Source of the DNA: Saccharopolyspora phatthalungensis | Lineage (GTDB): Bacteria; Actinomycetota; Actinomycetes; Mycobacteriales; Pseudonocardiaceae | Reading direction: 5' to 3' | Assembly (NCBI RefSeq): GCF_014203395.1 | Contig: NZ_JACHIW010000002.1 | Coordinates: 1,240,001-1,304,000, forward strand | Length of the DNA: 64,000 bases | Shown here: one piece after another, positions 9,901 to 18,843 of the stretch | Layout: each line of letters starts with the position of its first letter | Position numbering within the stretch: the first letter of the stretch is position 1 | The notes under the pieces: generated by a model | What the model was told of the DNA's origin: nothing | Seen by the model: the letters and a program-made list of their open reading frames with translations, nothing else | Database searches by the model: none | Made by a program: the position numbers and the translations under genes

Positions 9901-12900
9901 CCACGCCGAGGTGCCGTGGCGCGGCCGGGTGTCCGGTGCCGCGCCGTGGGCGACCACCCGGTGGCGGATGGCCGCTGCCGGGCATGGCGTCCTTGCCCAC
10001 CGGCTGGCCGAAAGCACCGACGAACTGGTGGCCGCCCTGCAACGCGGCGAGGACCCGCACGACTCGCTGCCGCTGGAGCTCGACGTGGACGCCGCCCGGG
10101 CGGCTTTGGCCGAGCGGTTGCCCTCGGTGATGGTGCCCGACCGGATAGTCGCGCTGCCCGCGCTGCCGATCACCAAGAACGGCAAGATCGACCGCAAGGC
10201 GATCGAGCGCACGGTCGCCGGTAGCTCCACTGTGGATATTTCGAACCTGACGCCACCAGCAGGTCCGGTGGAGGAAGTCGTCGCGGCCGCCTGGTCGGAA
10301 CTGCTCGGTGTGCCGATCACCGGCCGGGAGCAGGATTTCTTCCGCCTCGGCGGGGACTCCCTGCTGGCGACCAGACTGGTCAGCAGGCTGACGGCGGCCG
10401 GGCTCACCGGGGTCGCCTTGACGAAGCTGATCACCAACCCGGTGCTCGCCGACTTCGCCGCCACCCTCTCGTTCGACCGGCAGGCCGCGCCCGAATCCAC
10501 CGTGGTGGCCGCCCCGGAGCACCGCTTCGACCCGTTCGGACCGACCGACGTGCAACGCGCCTACTGGATCGGCCGGGGCGAGGGCTTCACCCTCGGCGGT
10601 GTCGGCAGCCACTTCTACCGCGAGTTCGAGATCATCGACCTTGACGTGGCCCGGCTGGAGGCCGCGGTGAACACCGTGGTCGCCCGGCACGACATGTTGC
10701 GCGCCGTCTTCGACTCCAACGGCGACCAGCGAGTGCTGCCCGAGGTCCCGCCGTTCCGGTTGTCCTTTGTGGACGATCCGCGCGAGCGGTGGTCGCACCA
10801 CGTGTTCGACCCGGCCACCTGGCCACTGTTCTCCATTACCGCGTCGCGGCGCGGGGACCGGACGATCCTCGCGGTCGGGACGGACAACCTCGTGTTCGAC
10901 GCGCTCAGCGTCCTTACGTTCTACGCCGAGATCAGCGCGCTGTACGCCGATCCGCACGCGCAATTGCCCGCGGTGGGCATCACCTTCCGCGACTACCTGC
11001 TCGCCCCTGCGCCGGATACCGCGCGCGCCGAGCGGTACTGGGCCGGCGTGCTCGACCAGTTGCCGCCCGCGCCGCGCCTGCCGCTCGCGGTCGACCCGGC
11101 GGAGGTCACCGCCGCGCGGTTCACCCGCCGGTCGGCTCGGGTGGATCGCGACCGCTGGCAGGTGATCAGCGGCCGTGCCCGCGAGCATGGGCTCACCCCG
11201 TCGGCCGTGCTGCTCACCGCGTTCGCCGAAGTGCTCGGCCGCTGGAGCGCGCGGGCCGACCTGACGCTGAACGTGACCCTGTTCGACCGCCGCGAGGCGC
11301 ACCCGGACATCCACGACGTGATCGGCGACTTCACCTCGCTGGTCCTGGTGGACCACCACCCGGAGGCCGGAGAGGCATGGCTGGCGGGCGTTCGCCGGTT
11401 GCAACGCCGGCTGTGGGATGCGCTGGAGCACCGCGAGATGTCCGCCGTGCGGGTGTTGCGCGAACTGGCCAAGAACACGGGCACCGCCGAGGCGACCATG
11501 CCGGTGGTGTTCACCAGCGCCCTCGGGCTGCCCGCACGGGACACCGGGCTGCTCTCCGAACCGGTGTACGGCATCTCGCAGACGCCCCAGGTGTGGCTCG
11601 ACCATCAGGTGTCCGATGTGGACGGAGGGGTCGAGCTGGTGTGGGACGCGGTGGAGGACTTGTTCCCCACCGGTCTGCTGGACGCGATGTTCGACGCCTA
11701 TCTGTGCCTGCTGGACTGGCTGGCCACCGGGGACTGGACCGCATCCGCTCCGGACCTGCTGCCCTCGGGCCAAAAACGCGTTCGGGAGCTGGTCAACGCC
11801 ACCGACGATGCGCTGCCCGACGTAACGTTGCACGAAGGTTTCTTCCGGCTGGCGGCCGAGGCACCGGACCGGCCCGCGCTGTGGTACGGCGACGACGGCG
11901 TGCTCACCCGCGGGGAACTGGCCGACCGCGCGCTGCGGATCGCCGCGGCGCTGGACATCCAGTTCGGCGACCCGGTCGCCGTGAGCCTGCCCAAGGGGCC
12001 CGACCAGATCGCCGCGGTGCTCGGTGTGCTCGCCGCGGGCGGCGCATACGTGCCGGTCGGCACCGACCAACCGGCCGCGCGACAGGAACGCATCCATCGC
12101 CGCGCCGGGGTGCGGGAGGTGGTGACCGAAGAGTTCGTGCGTGCCGCCAAGGAGCTCCCGCCGGCCACCCCGGTGCCCGGCGACCCCGACCGGCTCGCCT
12201 ACGTGATTTTCACGTCGGGCTCGACCGGCGAGCCGAAGGGCGTGGAGATCACGCATCGCGCGGCCATGAACACGATCGCCAATGTCACCGAACGGTTCGA
12301 GATCGGGCCGGATGACCGGGTGCTGGCGGTCTCGGCGCTGGACTTCGACCTGTCCGTCTACGACGTGTTCGGCCTGCTGTCCGCCGGTGGGGCGCTCGTA
12401 CTCGTCGAGGAGGACGCGCGCCGTGATGCCCGCCGTTGGCTGGAGCTGGTGCGGCGGCAGGGCGTGACCGTGTGGAATACCGTGCCGGCGCTGCTGGACA
12501 TGCTGCTGACCGTCGGTGCCGGCTCGACCGAACCGCTGCCGCTGCGGGTGTCTTTGGTGTCCGGCGACTGGGTGGGTCTCGACCTGCCGGCGCGTTTGGC
12601 CGCGCAGGCGCCGGAGTGTCGCTTCGCCGCGCTGGGCGGAGCGACCGAGGCGTCGATCTGGTCCAACGTGTTCGACGTCGAGCGGATCGATCCCGCGTGG
12701 CGCTCGATCCCGTATGGTTTTCCGTTGCGCAATCAGCGGTTCCGCGTCGTGGACCGGTTGGGCCGGGACTGCCCGGACTGGGTCGAGGGCGAGTTGTGGA
12801 TCGGCGGAGCCGGGCTGGCCCGAGGATACCGGGGCGATCCGGAGGCGTCCGCCGCCCGGTTCACCGACGGCTGGTATCGCACCGGGGACCTGGGTCGGTA

Positions 12901-14356
12901 CTGGCCGGATGGGACGCTTGAGTTCCTCGGCCGCACCGACCATCAAGTGAAGCTCCGCGGCTACCGCATCGAGTTCGGCGAGGTCGAGGCCGCCCTCCGG
13001 GATGCCGAGGGGGTCGGCCGGGCCGTCGCGGCGGTGGTGGACGGGACGCTGGTGGCGGCCGTGACAGCGGAAGCGCTGCCCCCGTCGGCTGTGGTCGACG
13101 GCACCGAGCCGGACGCTCGGGAGGCGGCCGCGTTCGCCGCCGCGATCCGCGGTCAGGCCGGCGCTGTCGCGCCGCTGCTGCGCGAACTGCTCAACGGGGA
13201 GATAACCGCCGAGCACGAACCCACCGCGCGACTGTGGCGTGACTGGCTGGCCCGCACGGGGGAGACCCCGGCAGCCGAGGACCCGGCGGTCCGCCGAGCG
13301 CACGAACTCATCGCTCGCTACCGCGACATCCTGGCGGGCCGGACCCCCGCCGCAGTCCTGCTCGACGAGCCACTGCTGGCGCCGGCCGCCGTGGTCACCG
13401 CGCACGCGGGTGCCGCGCTCGCCCCGGTGGCCGACCGGATCGCCAAGCTCTCCGACGAGCTGGGACGCCCGGTGGAGGTCGCCGAATGGGGCGCGGCGGC
13501 CGGGCTCGCCGACACGCTCGGCGAGCGGGTCCGGTGCACGGCGCTGGATTCTCCGCTCGACGTGGTGCCCGCCGAGCTGCGGCACCGCTTCGACGTGGTG
13601 CTGGCCAACGCGGTCCTGCACCGCTACCCCGACGTGACCCACGGCATCGCGGTGGCGCGGACCCTGGCCCGGCCCGGCGGCCTCATCGTCGCCGTGGAAC
13701 CGGCAGAACTCGCGCCGATCGGCCTGATCACGGCCGCGCTGCTGGAACACGGCTTCTCCGGGCTGGACCCGGCACGCCGCGCGGCGGGATCGCCGATGCT
13801 GCCGGCACGACGCTGGGCCGAGCTGTTCGCGGCGACTGGCTTCACCGACGTCACGTACCAAGCCGCCGGGGCCGAGGGACTCGCGGTCGTGCACGGCACC
13901 ATTCCGGACGGCATGCCCGTCCTGGACGGCGAGCGGCTGCGGTCGCACGCCCGCACCCGGGTTCCCGAGCACATGGTGCCCGAGCGGGTGGAGACGCTGC
14001 CGTGGCTTCCGTTGAGCGCCAACGGAAAGGTGGACCGGACCGCGGTGACGCGGCTGCTGGCCGCCGAGGCGGCCCCGGAGTCCGGCGAGCCGCCGCGCGA
14101 CGAGGTGGAACAGATGATCGCCGCGCTGTGGTCCGAACTGCTCGGGGTGCCCGTGACCGGGCGCGAACAGAGCTTCTTCGCGCTTGGTGGCGACTCCCTG
14201 CTGGCGACCCGGTTCCTCCAGCGCGTGGAGCAGGCGCATGGGGTGGTGCTGCCGTTGCGGCGCCTGTTCGCCGGACCGACGGTCGCGCGAACCGCCGCGT
14301 TGTTCACCGAGGTGGGCGGCGCGGGCATGGGCGACATCGAGGAGGGCGAACTGTGA
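6947..14356 (+). CDS. siderophore NRPS 1: ArCP-Cy-A-PCP-Cy-A(MT-like)-PCP
   Basis: This 2469-aa synthetase starts the assembly line. An aryl carrier domain has its phosphopantetheine Ser in GMDS (residue 34). Cy1 runs from about 87 to 510 (FDLDPLQ; DMVAADAMS). A1 runs from about 535 to 1090 (FTSGSTGAPKG; A10 Lys in TKNGKIDR). PCP1 carries GGDSL near 1136. Cy2 runs from about 1194 to 1600 (DNLVFDALS). A2 runs from about 1628 to 2370, PCP2 carries GGDSL near 2413. A2 reads DLYNLSLIW in the specificity pocket, a Cys code. A1 reads DLYSMGLIH and its substrate is uncertain. A2 contains an inserted methyltransferase-like region (about 2050-2320) with no proper SAM loop, like the epimerase-type insert of PchE. 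No aryl-AMP ligase lies in the window, so the ArCP must be loaded from elsewhere. The frame is open 129 bases further upstream; I use the GTG overlapping the thioesterase stop. Confidence 0.93.
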   Translation: MTQLDLRAAVASLLRVPADTLDERADLIAAGMDSIAMMRVAGKLKRAGVMASFADLAERPTLAAWRELAERTHTIETAAQIVDDSADFDLDPLQHALWIGRHEGQELGGVAAHFYTEFDGGPIEPSRLEHAVRALFARHGMTRVVIDGAGRQRIAEHTPWPGLRLHDLRGLDPEQSGRRLAALRSELSERVMDIEAGEVFDVQLSLVDDTSTRVHVNVDMVAADAMSLRILVADLARLLHAPDEPLPGIDYSYPRYLADRARFRADAVQRDRDWWRERLADLPGPPALPVIPTAAAETATARRREHWLDPAASARLRDKAHRAGLTPAVVLATAFAEVVGAWSAERDFLLNVPVFGREPLHDDVDQLVGAFSSSVLLGVRTGVDEPFTEVARRVQRELREAAGHAAFAGVEVLRELTKANQGKQVLAPVVFSSTLEFGELFGPLVRENLGRPVWMISQGPQVWLDAQVAEHDGGLLLSWDARELAFAPGVLDAMFGAFTALVDRLVGDGAGWDAPVGGLLPAGQRAVRDEVNSTRGADPGKPLHERFFALAEAEPDRIALVWGVDGSMTYGELSRRARQVTAMVRSDGVRPGDAVGITLPKGPDQVIAVLGVLGAGACYVPSGVDVPAARRARVFESAGARVVLADDTIAKAAAHEPATELAEVGGEDLMYVIFTSGSTGAPKGVEVPHRAVANTVEAVNDHFGVTPDDRTIALSALDFDLSAYDLFAFLAFGGSVVLLDEDQRRDAHAWAELIRRWDVSVVSCVPALLDMLLVAARTTGLGEALWLVMLGGDWVTVDLPARLRELRSRCRFAGLGGMTEAAIHATVFEVDEVDPAWRAVPYGTPLRNTLCRLVDARGHDCPDWVPGELWVSGTGLALGYRGDPGRTAEKFVEFDGSRWYRTGDLGRYRPDGTIEFLGRADHQVKIRGHRIELGEIEATLASLPGVAQAVAVVTGDRRIVAAFTAEQPPAELIDSFLSHLLDQVPHAEVPWRGRVSGAAPWATTRWRMAAAGHGVLAHRLAESTDELVAALQRGEDPHDSLPLELDVDAARAALAERLPSVMVPDRIVALPALPITKNGKIDRKAIERTVAGSSTVDISNLTPPAGPVEEVVAAAWSELLGVPITGREQDFFRLGGDSLLATRLVSRLTAAGLTGVALTKLITNPVLADFAATLSFDRQAAPESTVVAAPEHRFDPFGPTDVQRAYWIGRGEGFTLGGVGSHFYREFEIIDLDVARLEAAVNTVVARHDMLRAVFDSNGDQRVLPEVPPFRLSFVDDPRERWSHHVFDPATWPLFSITASRRGDRTILAVGTDNLVFDALSVLTFYAEISALYADPHAQLPAVGITFRDYLLAPAPDTARAERYWAGVLDQLPPAPRLPLAVDPAEVTAARFTRRSARVDRDRWQVISGRAREHGLTPSAVLLTAFAEVLGRWSARADLTLNVTLFDRREAHPDIHDVIGDFTSLVLVDHHPEAGEAWLAGVRRLQRRLWDALEHREMSAVRVLRELAKNTGTAEATMPVVFTSALGLPARDTGLLSEPVYGISQTPQVWLDHQVSDVDGGVELVWDAVEDLFPTGLLDAMFDAYLCLLDWLATGDWTASAPDLLPSGQKRVRELVNATDDALPDVTLHEGFFRLAAEAPDRPALWYGDDGVLTRGELADRALRIAAALDIQFGDPVAVSLPKGPDQIAAVLGVLAAGGAYVPVGTDQPAARQERIHRRAGVREVVTEEFVRAAKELPPATPVPGDPDRLAYVIFTSGSTGEPKGVEITHRAAMNTIANVTERFEIGPDDRVLAVSALDFDLSVYDVFGLLSAGGALVLVEEDARRDARRWLELVRRQGVTVWNTVPALLDMLLTVGAGSTEPLPLRVSLVSGDWVGLDLPARLAAQAPECRFAALGGATEASIWSNVFDVERIDPAWRSIPYGFPLRNQRFRVVDRLGRDCPDWVEGELWIGGAGLARGYRGDPEASAARFTDGWYRTGDLGRYWPDGTLEFLGRTDHQVKLRGYRIEFGEVEAALRDAEGVGRAVAAVVDGTLVAAVTAEALPPSAVVDGTEPDAREAAAFAAAIRGQAGAVAPLLRELLNGEITAEHEPTARLWRDWLARTGETPAAEDPAVRRAHELIARYRDILAGRTPAAVLLDEPLLAPAAVVTAHAGAALAPVADRIAKLSDELGRPVEVAEWGAAAGLADTLGERVRCTALDSPLDVVPAELRHRFDVVLANAVLHRYPDVTHGIAVARTLARPGGLIVAVEPAELAPIGLITAALLEHGFSGLDPARRAAGSPMLPARRWAELFAATGFTDVTYQAAGAEGLAVVHGTIPDGMPVLDGERLRSHARTRVPEHMVPERVETLPWLPLSANGKVDRTAVTRLLAAEAAPESGEPPRDEVEQMIAALWSELLGVPVTGREQSFFALGGDSLLATRFLQRVEQAHGVVLPLRRLFAGPTVARTAALFTEVGGAGMGDIEEGEL

Positions 14357-15357
14357 TCGCCTTGCTGGGGGCGTCGGGCGCGGTCGGAGGGCACGTGCTC
14401 GCCGGGCTGCGCGCACGCGGGCTGGACGTGCGAACCGGTAGCCGACAGTCCGGAGTGGACATACGCGACGACCGGTCGCTGGCCGCATTCATCGACGGGG
14501 CGCGGCTGGTGATCAATTGCGCGGGCCCGTCCCACGACACGGCGGCACGGGTGGCCCGAGCCGCCGTCCGGGTCGGCGCGGACTACGTCGACGCCGGCGG
14601 CGACAGCGACGACGCCATGGTGGACGCAGGCGATCGGACCGTCTTGTTCGCCGCGGGGGCCTCGCCCGGCCTGTCCGGACTGCTGCCGCGCTGGCTCGCC
14701 GGAGGGTTCGACGAGGTCCGCTCGCTCACTGCCTACTCCGGGGTGCTCGACCGGTTCACCTGGGCGGGCGCGGAGGACTTTCTGAGCGGTACCACCGAAC
14801 CGGGTGCCGCGTGGCGCGAGGGGCGACGGCGCTCGGGGGCGCTGAGCCGTGAGCACGACGTCCTGTTGCCCTACTTCGAGCGCCCGGTGGTCGCGTTGCC
14901 GTTCCTGGACCGGGAGAACGAGGCGACCGCACGCCAACTGTCCCTTGTGGATGGTCAGTGGTACAGCGTGGTCGAAAACGGCCACCTGCTCAGGGCACTC
15001 GACCGTGCTAGTGGCCTGCCGCGCGAGCGAGCGGTGGCCGCGATCCGCGACGCCGCCGCGCTGGATGTCGCCGGGCGCAGCCCGCACGCCATCCTGCTGA
15101 TTCAACTGGACGGCGTGCGGGACCGGGCTCCCTTCACCCGGACCGTCGCCGTGCGGGCCGATTCGGTGGCGGCCCTGACGGCCGCGGTGACCGTGGCTGC
15201 GGCGGTCGCGGTGCTCTCCGGCGAGGTCCCGCCGGGGGCGAACCGGGCGGGCGAGGTGCTGCCCGCATCGGTGGTGGAGAACATCGCGGGAAGTGGCCTG
15301 ACGGTCAGCGATGCCTCGATCGCCGAGCTGGCCCCGGCCGAGGAGGGAGTGCTGTGA
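14353..15357 (+). CDS. saccharopine dehydrogenase-like NAD(P)-binding protein
   Basis: This 334-aa protein starts with a Rossmann fold: IALLGASGAVGGHVLAGL, then LVINCAGPSHD and ADYVDAGGD, as in the saccharopine dehydrogenase-like/trans-acting reductase group. The GTG start overlaps the NRPS1 stop, and its own stop overlaps the next gene, so all four genes are likely translated as a coupled set. It sits beside a canonical thiazolinyl imide reductase, so it may be a second reductase acting on a carrier-bound heterocycle or a tailoring enzyme. That role is inference. Similar proteins occur in actinomycete thiazoline siderophore loci, as far as I recall. Confidence 0.8.
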   Translation: MIALLGASGAVGGHVLAGLRARGLDVRTGSRQSGVDIRDDRSLAAFIDGARLVINCAGPSHDTAARVARAAVRVGADYVDAGGDSDDAMVDAGDRTVLFAAGASPGLSGLLPRWLAGGFDEVRSLTAYSGVLDRFTWAGAEDFLSGTTEPGAAWREGRRRSGALSREHDVLLPYFERPVVALPFLDRENEATARQLSLVDGQWYSVVENGHLLRALDRASGLPRERAVAAIRDAAALDVAGRSPHAILLIQLDGVRDRAPFTRTVAVRADSVAALTAAVTVAAAVAVLSGEVPPGANRAGEVLPASVVENIAGSGLTVSDASIAELAPAEEGVL

Positions 15358-16412
15358 GCCGCCTGCGGGTGCTGGTGTGCGGCACCACGTTCGGTCAGTC
15401 CTATCTGGCCGCGCTAGCCCGGCTGCCCGACGAGTTCGAGCTCGCCGGGGTGCTGGGGCGTGGGAGCGGACGGTCGGCGGACACGGCGCGCCGCGCGGGC
15501 GTGCCCCTCTACACCGATGTCGGCGAACTACCCGACGACATCGACATGGCCTGCGTCATCGTGCGGTCGTCGTTGATGGGCGGCCCGGGCAGCGAACTCG
15601 CCCGCACCCTGCTCGCCCGGGGCATCCACGTGTTGCAAGAGCAACCGGTGCACCACGACGACCTCGCCGAAAGCCTCAAGGTGGCTCGCGCTCATGGCGT
15701 GCGGATGCGGATGGGCGACCTGTACCCACAGCTTCCCGCGGTGCGTGTTTTCGCCGACGCAGCCCGGGAACTGGCGGCCCGGCAACGACCGGTCTACATC
15801 GACGCCGCGTGCGCGGTGCAGGTGTCGCTGCCCTTGCTGCACACGCTGGGCGAGGCGCTTGGCACGGTGCGGCCGTGGCGGTTCGCCTCGGGCGGGGCGA
15901 GCGGCCCGTTCACCGTCGTCACCGGCGAGATCGGCGGAGTTCCACTCGTGCTGCGGGTGCAGAACGAGATCGCGCCGGAGGACCCGGACAACCACATGCA
16001 TCTGCTGCACCGGGTGACGATCGGCTTCGACGGAGGCGGCCTCACCCTGCATGACGCGCACGGGCCGGTGTCCTTCACGCCGCGGCTGCACATCCCGGAC
16101 TCGGTGCGCACCGCGTTCGACTTCACCGCGCCGGAGGCCGGGCATCTCACGCGACCGGCCACATCGGTGCTGGACGGGCCGCCGCCGACGCAGTGGGAGT
16201 TCCTGCGGGATGTGCTGCCCTCGGCGATCGGGCGGGACCTGCTGGATCTTCGTGCGGCCGTGATCGGGCTCGCCGGTGCGTCCCGGCCGGAGCAGTACCA
16301 CCTGACGCTGTGCCGGATGTGGCGGGATCTCACGACCGAACTCGGCTACGCCACGCTGCTGACCGGGCAGGAGCATCGCCCGGTAGCCGTTCCGGGACCG
16401 GGCGATGCGTGA
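15354..16412 (+). CDS. thiazolinyl imide reductase (Irp3/YbtU/PchG family)
   Basis: This 352-aa NADPH-dependent enzyme reduces a carrier-bound thiazoline to a thiazolidine, as in yersiniabactin and pyochelin synthesis. The N-terminal nucleotide-binding part reads RVLVCGTTFGQSYLAAL, then FELAGVLGRGSGRS. The family-typical HVLQEQPVHHDDL and RMGDLYPQLPAVR follow. The C-terminal half is the oxidoreductase substrate domain. The GTG start overlaps the preceding stop. Its presence predicts at least one reduced ring in the product. Confidence 0.92.
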   Translation: MSRLRVLVCGTTFGQSYLAALARLPDEFELAGVLGRGSGRSADTARRAGVPLYTDVGELPDDIDMACVIVRSSLMGGPGSELARTLLARGIHVLQEQPVHHDDLAESLKVARAHGVRMRMGDLYPQLPAVRVFADAARELAARQRPVYIDAACAVQVSLPLLHTLGEALGTVRPWRFASGGASGPFTVVTGEIGGVPLVLRVQNEIAPEDPDNHMHLLHRVTIGFDGGGLTLHDAHGPVSFTPRLHIPDSVRTAFDFTAPEAGHLTRPATSVLDGPPPTQWEFLRDVLPSAIGRDLLDLRAAVIGLAGASRPEQYHLTLCRMWRDLTTELGYATLLTGQEHRPVAVPGPGDA

Positions 16413-16416
16413 CCGG

Positions 16417-18027
16417 TCAGCGCTGCGCGGTGAACAGGTACTGCGACAGCGGAGCCAACGGGTGCTCGCCACCGGGCGTGGTGTGCACCACGGTGAAGCC
16501 CGCTTTTTCCAGTGCCTCGTGCCACTGCTGCCGGGACAGGAACGTGGTGCCCGACCGCAGCCGGGCGTCTTCCGCTGCGGTCATCATGAATGCCTGGGAG
16601 ATCAGGATCTCCAAGTACTCCCGGGTCGGCTCGATCAGCAGCAGCCAGCCGCCGGGTACGAGCAGTTCGTGGAGTCGGCGCAGCGTGGCGTCGGCGTCGC
16701 GCGCGTTGTTGAGCGCACCCGCGGCGATGAGGACATCGACGCTAGCGGGCACGAAGTCCTGCTCGCGGTTGTCCCGGTCGATGTCATAGACGCCGTAGCG
16801 AACGAAATCGTAGGCGGCGAAACGTTTCTGGGCGCCGTCGAGGAAGAACGGCGACACGTCGGTGAAGAGGTAGTCAACACCGTCCACTCCGGACTCCGCG
16901 AGGTCGGCCAGCACCACCTCGCTGGTCGCTCCGGTGCCGGCGCCGACCTCCAGCACTCGCGGTGGCGTAGGCCCACCGGCCAGCACCCGCATCGCCGCGC
17001 CGACCGCCGTGTTGAGGTAGCGGGCGGTCGCGGTGTCCCGGTACAGCGCATCCGCGATGTCGGTGCGTCCCTCTGGGAAAAGCAACAGCGCGGCTTGCTC
17101 CGCGCCGGACAGCAGCTGGGGCAGCCGGTCCGCGTTGAGCCGGAAGTACGCCATGACCTCCGCGCCGCCGAGTCGGCCGGTCCACAGCCGATGCGCCGCG
17201 TCCCACGCGGCGTCAACGACCGTCCGGTCGATCGGCGCAGTGCCACGCGTCCGGTCGCCGTCGCTACCGAGCACACCTCGTTCGGTGAGCGCGGTGAGCC
17301 AGCGTTCGACCACGGCGTGGTGGCGCGGCGAAACCCCGGCCGCGGTAAGCACTTCCGAGGTTGTGTGCGACACCGCCGGATCAGTGAGAACACCGTGTGC
17401 CTGCAAGGTATGCAGCATCGCGGCGAGCACGGCCTCGTCGAAGCGGGCGACGAACTCCGCGGTGTGCTCCTGGGTGAGCCCGTCCACCGCGACCGATTCG
17501 ATAGCGGCGATCAGACCGGCCCCGATCTCCCGGTCAGCCCCGGCAACCCCGACCACGCCGCTCGGGTCGCTGGTCAGGTGGACGGTCTCCACGGCATCGA
17601 ATGCGGCCGGGCCTCCGACGTGCAGGATGCGGCGCAGGGCCGCGAGATCGGTCAGCGGCACGGCCGGTTCGGCGGCCAGGCGCGCGAGCCGGGCCGAATC
17701 CAGCACGGCATGGTCGGCGCCGGTTCGCTCCAGCTCGGCCAGCGTGCGTGCCGGGTGCGCGGTCGCGTCGGCCAGCACGACCCTGGCGCCGACGAGAAGC
17801 GCGGCGATCGCGGCGTCCCGGCCGCCCGCGTCCAGCGGCAGGGCGACCATGACGGTCCGCGCGTCCGCGCCGAGCACCGCGCTCCAGGCTCGGACACGTG
17901 CGGTCGCCGCCGAGTCGCCGGAATTCAGTTCGGCGGCCAGTTCCCGCAATTCATCGACGGCACGCAAGGTGTCGTCCTGTTCGATTCGGGCGCGCAGAGA
18001 ATCAAGTTTCGTTCGACTGATTGGCAC
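16417..18027 (-). CDS. stand-alone SAM methyltransferase with a degenerate adenylation-like N-terminus
   Basis: This 536-aa protein ends in a class I methyltransferase domain (about 325-530) with the SAM loop RVLEVGAGTG and later motifs LFTDVSPFF and VPGGWLLLIEPTR, like the methyltransferases embedded in NRPS and PKS modules. Residues about 40-190 look like a worn adenylation-domain fragment (LLVGARVVLADATAHPARTL, DLAALRRILHVGGP). It is convergent with the reductase gene, four bases away, and divergent from the VOC gene. The GTG start has GAGGAA upstream. Since the methyltransferase-like inserts in the NRPSs lack a SAM loop, this enzyme probably methylates the siderophore in trans. Confidence 0.85.
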   Translation of the reverse strand: MPISRTKLDSLRARIEQDDTLRAVDELRELAAELNSGDSAATARVRAWSAVLGADARTVMVALPLDAGGRDAAIAALLVGARVVLADATAHPARTLAELERTGADHAVLDSARLARLAAEPAVPLTDLAALRRILHVGGPAAFDAVETVHLTSDPSGVVGVAGADREIGAGLIAAIESVAVDGLTQEHTAEFVARFDEAVLAAMLHTLQAHGVLTDPAVSHTTSEVLTAAGVSPRHHAVVERWLTALTERGVLGSDGDRTRGTAPIDRTVVDAAWDAAHRLWTGRLGGAEVMAYFRLNADRLPQLLSGAEQAALLLFPEGRTDIADALYRDTATARYLNTAVGAAMRVLAGGPTPPRVLEVGAGTGATSEVVLADLAESGVDGVDYLFTDVSPFFLDGAQKRFAAYDFVRYGVYDIDRDNREQDFVPASVDVLIAAGALNNARDADATLRRLHELLVPGGWLLLIEPTREYLEILISQAFMMTAAEDARLRSGTTFLSRQQWHEALEKAGFTVVHTTPGGEHPLAPLSQYLFTAQR

Positions 18028-18132
18028 GGTGAGAATTCCTCGTCCGGTGTTGTTTCCGGGGGCGACTTAACCATGATTTCTCCGATTTTGCAAACATCTT
18101 GATCAGGGCGGAAGACAGAAAGGGCGCGGTAG

Positions 18133-18843
18133 ATGTTGAGATGCAGTCATGTCCTGAGCCGAGTCGAGGATATCCACAAAATTGTGCGCGACTTCACCGA
18201 ACTCGGTTTCTCGGTGACCTGGGGAAGCGCCCCGGAGAAGGCGCGCAATGCCCTGATTTGGTTTGCCGAGGGACCATTTCTTGAGTTTTTTGAATTTCCC
18301 ACGGCGCTGCGTCCGCTGCGCTGGCCGGTCGCGGCGCGCTTCGGCCTGGGCATGGGCGACCGGCTCGCGAAGTGGGCCGCGCCCGGCTCCGGCTGGCGTG
18401 ATCTCGCCCTGGAGACCGACGACACCGATCTCACCGCGACCCGGGACCGCCTCGCCGCCACCGGACTGCCCATGTCGCGGATCTTCCGCAACACCCGCAC
18501 CCGGCCGGACGGCGAGCGCGTCCGCTACCAGATGAGCGCGCCGCGGCCCGCCGCGCTGCCGTTCGTCGTGTCGTCCTACGACCCACCGCAACGCCCGCGA
18601 CGGACCGAGCATCCCAACGGCGCCACCGGGATCTCGGCCGTCCACTATGGAATACGACCGCAGCATCGCGCCCACTACGACCGGCTGATCGGCCCCGATC
18701 CGTGGCTGCGCCCGCGTGCCTCGCCCGTCACCGGCGTGCTCACCGTGGAGCTCGATGGTCTGGCCGGTCCGCTCGACCCCGAGCTGACCAACGGCGTCGC
18801 GCTCGTCCCCACCCGTCCGACCATCGAGGAGCCCCAGCCGTGA
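18133..18843 (+). CDS. VOC-superfamily (glyoxalase-like) protein in the siderophore operon
   Basis: This 236-aa protein begins MLRCSHVLSRVEDIHKIV and continues with LGFSVTWGS and FLEFFEFP, the pattern of a Glyoxalase_3-type VOC domain. These bind a small ligand or a metal between paired beta-alpha-beta-beta-beta units. It is the first gene of the third siderophore operon and its stop overlaps the NRPS2 start (GTGA), so expression is coupled. The role is unknown. Resistance-like sequestration, isomerisation, or a helper role in ring formation are all possible. I did not find the full set of metal ligands by eye. Confidence 0.75.
   Translation: MLRCSHVLSRVEDIHKIVRDFTELGFSVTWGSAPEKARNALIWFAEGPFLEFFEFPTALRPLRWPVAARFGLGMGDRLAKWAAPGSGWRDLALETDDTDLTATRDRLAATGLPMSRIFRNTRTRPDGERVRYQMSAPRPAALPFVVSSYDPPQRPRRTEHPNGATGISAVHYGIRPQHRAHYDRLIGPDPWLRPRASPVTGVLTVELDGLAGPLDPELTNGVALVPTRPTIEEPQP

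Noticed and set aside
9158..14488. Very long open frame on the minus strand (1776 codons)
   Set aside because: It lies antisense to NRPS1, is rich in His, Arg, Gly and Pro, and shows no domain. It is a shadow of GC-rich codon use.
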